Shown here: in pieces, positions 16,321 through 17,300 of the stretch
Position numbering within the stretch: the first letter of the stretch is position 1
Layout: the number at the start of each line of letters is the position of its first letter
Assembly: GCA_016927675.1 (NCBI GenBank)
Contig: JAFGMF010000031.1
Span: forward strand, 1-17,300
Source of the DNA: Candidatus Cloacimonadota bacterium
Lineage (GTDB): Bacteria > Cloacimonadota > Cloacimonadia > Cloacimonadales > TCS61
Reading direction: 5' to 3'
Length of the DNA stretch: 17,300 bases
Program-made: the position numbers and the translations under genes
Notes under the pieces: generated by a model
What the model saw: only the letters and a program-made list of their open reading frames with translations
Databases searched by the model: none
Told to the model about the DNA's origin: nothing

Positions 16321-16330
16321 CAGCCTGTCT

Positions 16331-17128
16331 CTAAAAAGTTTCCAACCGGGGAAGCACTTTACTAAGAAATTCCTCTTCAGATTGATAACTCTGATAATCT
16401 AACAGTGCTTTAATCCATGAGCCATGCATGGGATTGGGAAAGATGATAAAATCCTCACCAAATCTTGATTCAAGCGAATCTACCGCAGAAAATCTGGCTT
16501 CTACGGAATTGTTGAGAAAGAGATCGGAAAAATCGATCAAATTGTCTCCCAGCAGTAATATTACATCGTATTGCTCGGTAATAGCTGTTCTTCTTGATTC
16601 TTTGCTGGAAATATCTTCTTTAAGCATTACATGATCTTCGTCAGCCTGTGGAAAGCCAAATTTCTGAAGATTCTTCAAAGTACCATCCATACATCTGGTT
16701 CTGCGGTTGGATATGTAAAAAACTTCACAGTCACAATCAGCAGCGTATTTCAGAAATCCCAGCGCTCCCGGCACAGGTGTTGCCTGCGCAAGATCGATCC
16801 ACTTATAAAAATCATCAGGATAATCCAGTTCTTCAATTATCAATTTTGCATTATAATATGAGTTGTTCAAAACCGTCTCATCAATATCAGCAATTATCGC
16901 TCTTTTTCTGACTCGTTTGATTTTCAGGTCTTCATCCAGTCTTTCCCGGGCAAGATTATAACCTTGATACGCCAAAGCCCTGTATTCTCCGGATGTCTGC
17001 TGCCATAAGATCGACATCAGCAGATAAGGATTATTCAACTCACTGCGATTTTTTTGAACGGTATTTTCTTTTAATACACAACAAGTTATAAACAAGACAA
17101 TCATCAGCAGGATCGGAATTTTTCTCAT
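16331..17128 (-). CDS. HAD acid phosphatase, 5'-nucleotidase lipoprotein e(P4) family
   Basis: 265 residues. A lipoprotein-type signal (MRK, hydrophobic 5-15) leads to a double cysteine (C16-C17), so lipidation at one of them is likely, although the lipobox is not canonical. The HAD class C acid phosphatase motifs follow: DIDETVLNNS (81-90, nucleophile D81 and acid/base D83), ISNRR (139-143), a motif-III lysine in the K170-K176 region, and GDNLIDFSD (194-202). WQQTSGEY (42-49) is also characteristic of the e(P4) family. Known members sit in the outer membrane and dephosphorylate nucleotides such as NMN or 5'-AMP. The frame is open from 17161, but ATG 17128 has a near-perfect GGGAGGTG and puts the lipoprotein signal at the N-terminus. 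Confidence 0.9.
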   Translation of the reverse strand: MRKIPILLMIVLFITCCVLKENTVQKNRSELNNPYLLMSILWQQTSGEYRALAYQGYNLARERLDEDLKIKRVRKRAIIADIDETVLNNSYYNAKLIIEELDYPDDFYKWIDLAQATPVPGALGFLKYAADCDCEVFYISNRRTRCMDGTLKNLQKFGFPQADEDHVMLKEDISSKESRRTAITEQYDVILLLGDNLIDFSDLFLNNSVEARFSAVDSLESRFGEDFIIFPNPMHGSWIKALLDYQSYQSEEEFLSKVLPRLETF

Positions 17129-17130
17129 AT

Positions 17131-17138
17131 CACCTCCC
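17131..17138 (-). promoter_or_regulatory. Shine-Dalgarno deciding the e(P4)-family start
   Basis: GGGAGGTG just before ATG 17128 is the strongest ribosome site in the window. It rules against the 11-residue longer start at 17161. Confidence 0.8.
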
Positions 17139-17185
17139 AAAGACAAAGAAGTATGATACATATCATCCGGTCAACTGCTAATTAT

Positions 17186-17235
17186 CAAGAAAAAAAATAG
17201 CCGATCTAATTTGTTTACCAAATACCCATGATCGG
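17186..17235 (-). terminator. possible intrinsic terminator at the end of the right-edge gene
   Basis: Outer stem CCGATC (17201-17206) / GATCGG (17230-17235) encloses a small inner hairpin, ATTTG-loop-CAAAT. On the minus strand a run of eight T follows within a few bases. The structure contains the stop codon of the right-edge gene. The stem is short for a terminator, so the call is tentative. Confidence 0.45.
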
Positions 17236-17300
17236 TTGTGAGAGGGTTTTATTGATCTCTTCCTGTTTACGGAGCAGAGAATAATGACGATTGTTGTACT
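17215..17300 (-). CDS. C-terminal 27 residues of an unidentified protein (partial)
   Basis: The minus strand is open from the right edge to a TAA at 17215-17217, ending in RKQEEINKTLSQPIMGIW. The composition looks like a protein C-terminus. A terminator-like structure at the stop, and the roughly 90-base gap before the next start, fit a real gene end. It is too short to assign to a family. Confidence 0.45.
   Translation of the reverse strand, partial: YNNRHYSLLRKQEEINKTLSQPIMGIW

Overview
The window is a gene-dense, AT-rich stretch of bacterial chromosome with short intergenic gaps. The organism looks like a Gram-negative anaerobe of the FCB group, possibly Cloacimonadota. The outer-membrane Wzi-type barrel, the e(P4)-type lipoprotein phosphatase, the receiver/ATP-grasp proteins and the two catabolic-type glutamate dehydrogenases (GDH) point that way. 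This placement is inferred from gene content only. No RNA genes, insertion sequences or CRISPR arrays were seen.

Layout. (1) 1-1744, minus strand: a tightly overlapping operon of a left-handed beta-helix acyl/acetyltransferase, a polyprenyl-phosphate sugar synthase-like glycosyltransferase and the start of an RlmD-type rRNA methyltransferase that runs off the left edge. (2) 1815-10763, minus strand: two duplicated gene pairs side by side. Two ~990-residue proteins, each with two receiver-like domains and a PEP-synthase-type ATP-grasp domain, are followed by two hexameric GDHs, each GDH ending in its own intrinsic terminator. (3) 10764-10903: a divergent promoter region. (4) 10904-13468, plus strand: a Wzi-family outer-membrane barrel and a membrane-bound GT2 glycosyltransferase. 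They are met tail to tail by a polysaccharide deacetylase on the minus strand (13453-14085). (5) 14373-15287, plus strand: a YbhN/LPG-synthase-TM family membrane protein. (6) 15307-17128, minus strand: a lipoprotein phosphatase followed by a radical SAM/SPASM protein. (7) The C-terminal end of another minus-strand gene lies at the right edge.

The most interesting part is region 2. The two GDHs share a 51-residue identical block in the catalytic domain but differ at the coenzyme positions: one carries the clostridial NAD-type signature, the other the enterobacterial NADP-type. The two large proteins keep the ATP-grasp fingerprint but lack the phosphohistidine and PEP-binding domains of real PEP synthase or PPDK. 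In their second receiver, one keeps every phosphorylation residue, while the other has replaced the phosphoacceptor Asp with Asn and one acidic-pair Asp with Ser. Together the four genes suggest a duplicated carbon/nitrogen control module at the glutamate/2-oxoglutarate node, with a phosphorylatable and a locked version of an ATP-grasp regulator. That functional link is inference. Regions 1, 4, 5 and 6 are mostly envelope glycan and lipid functions.
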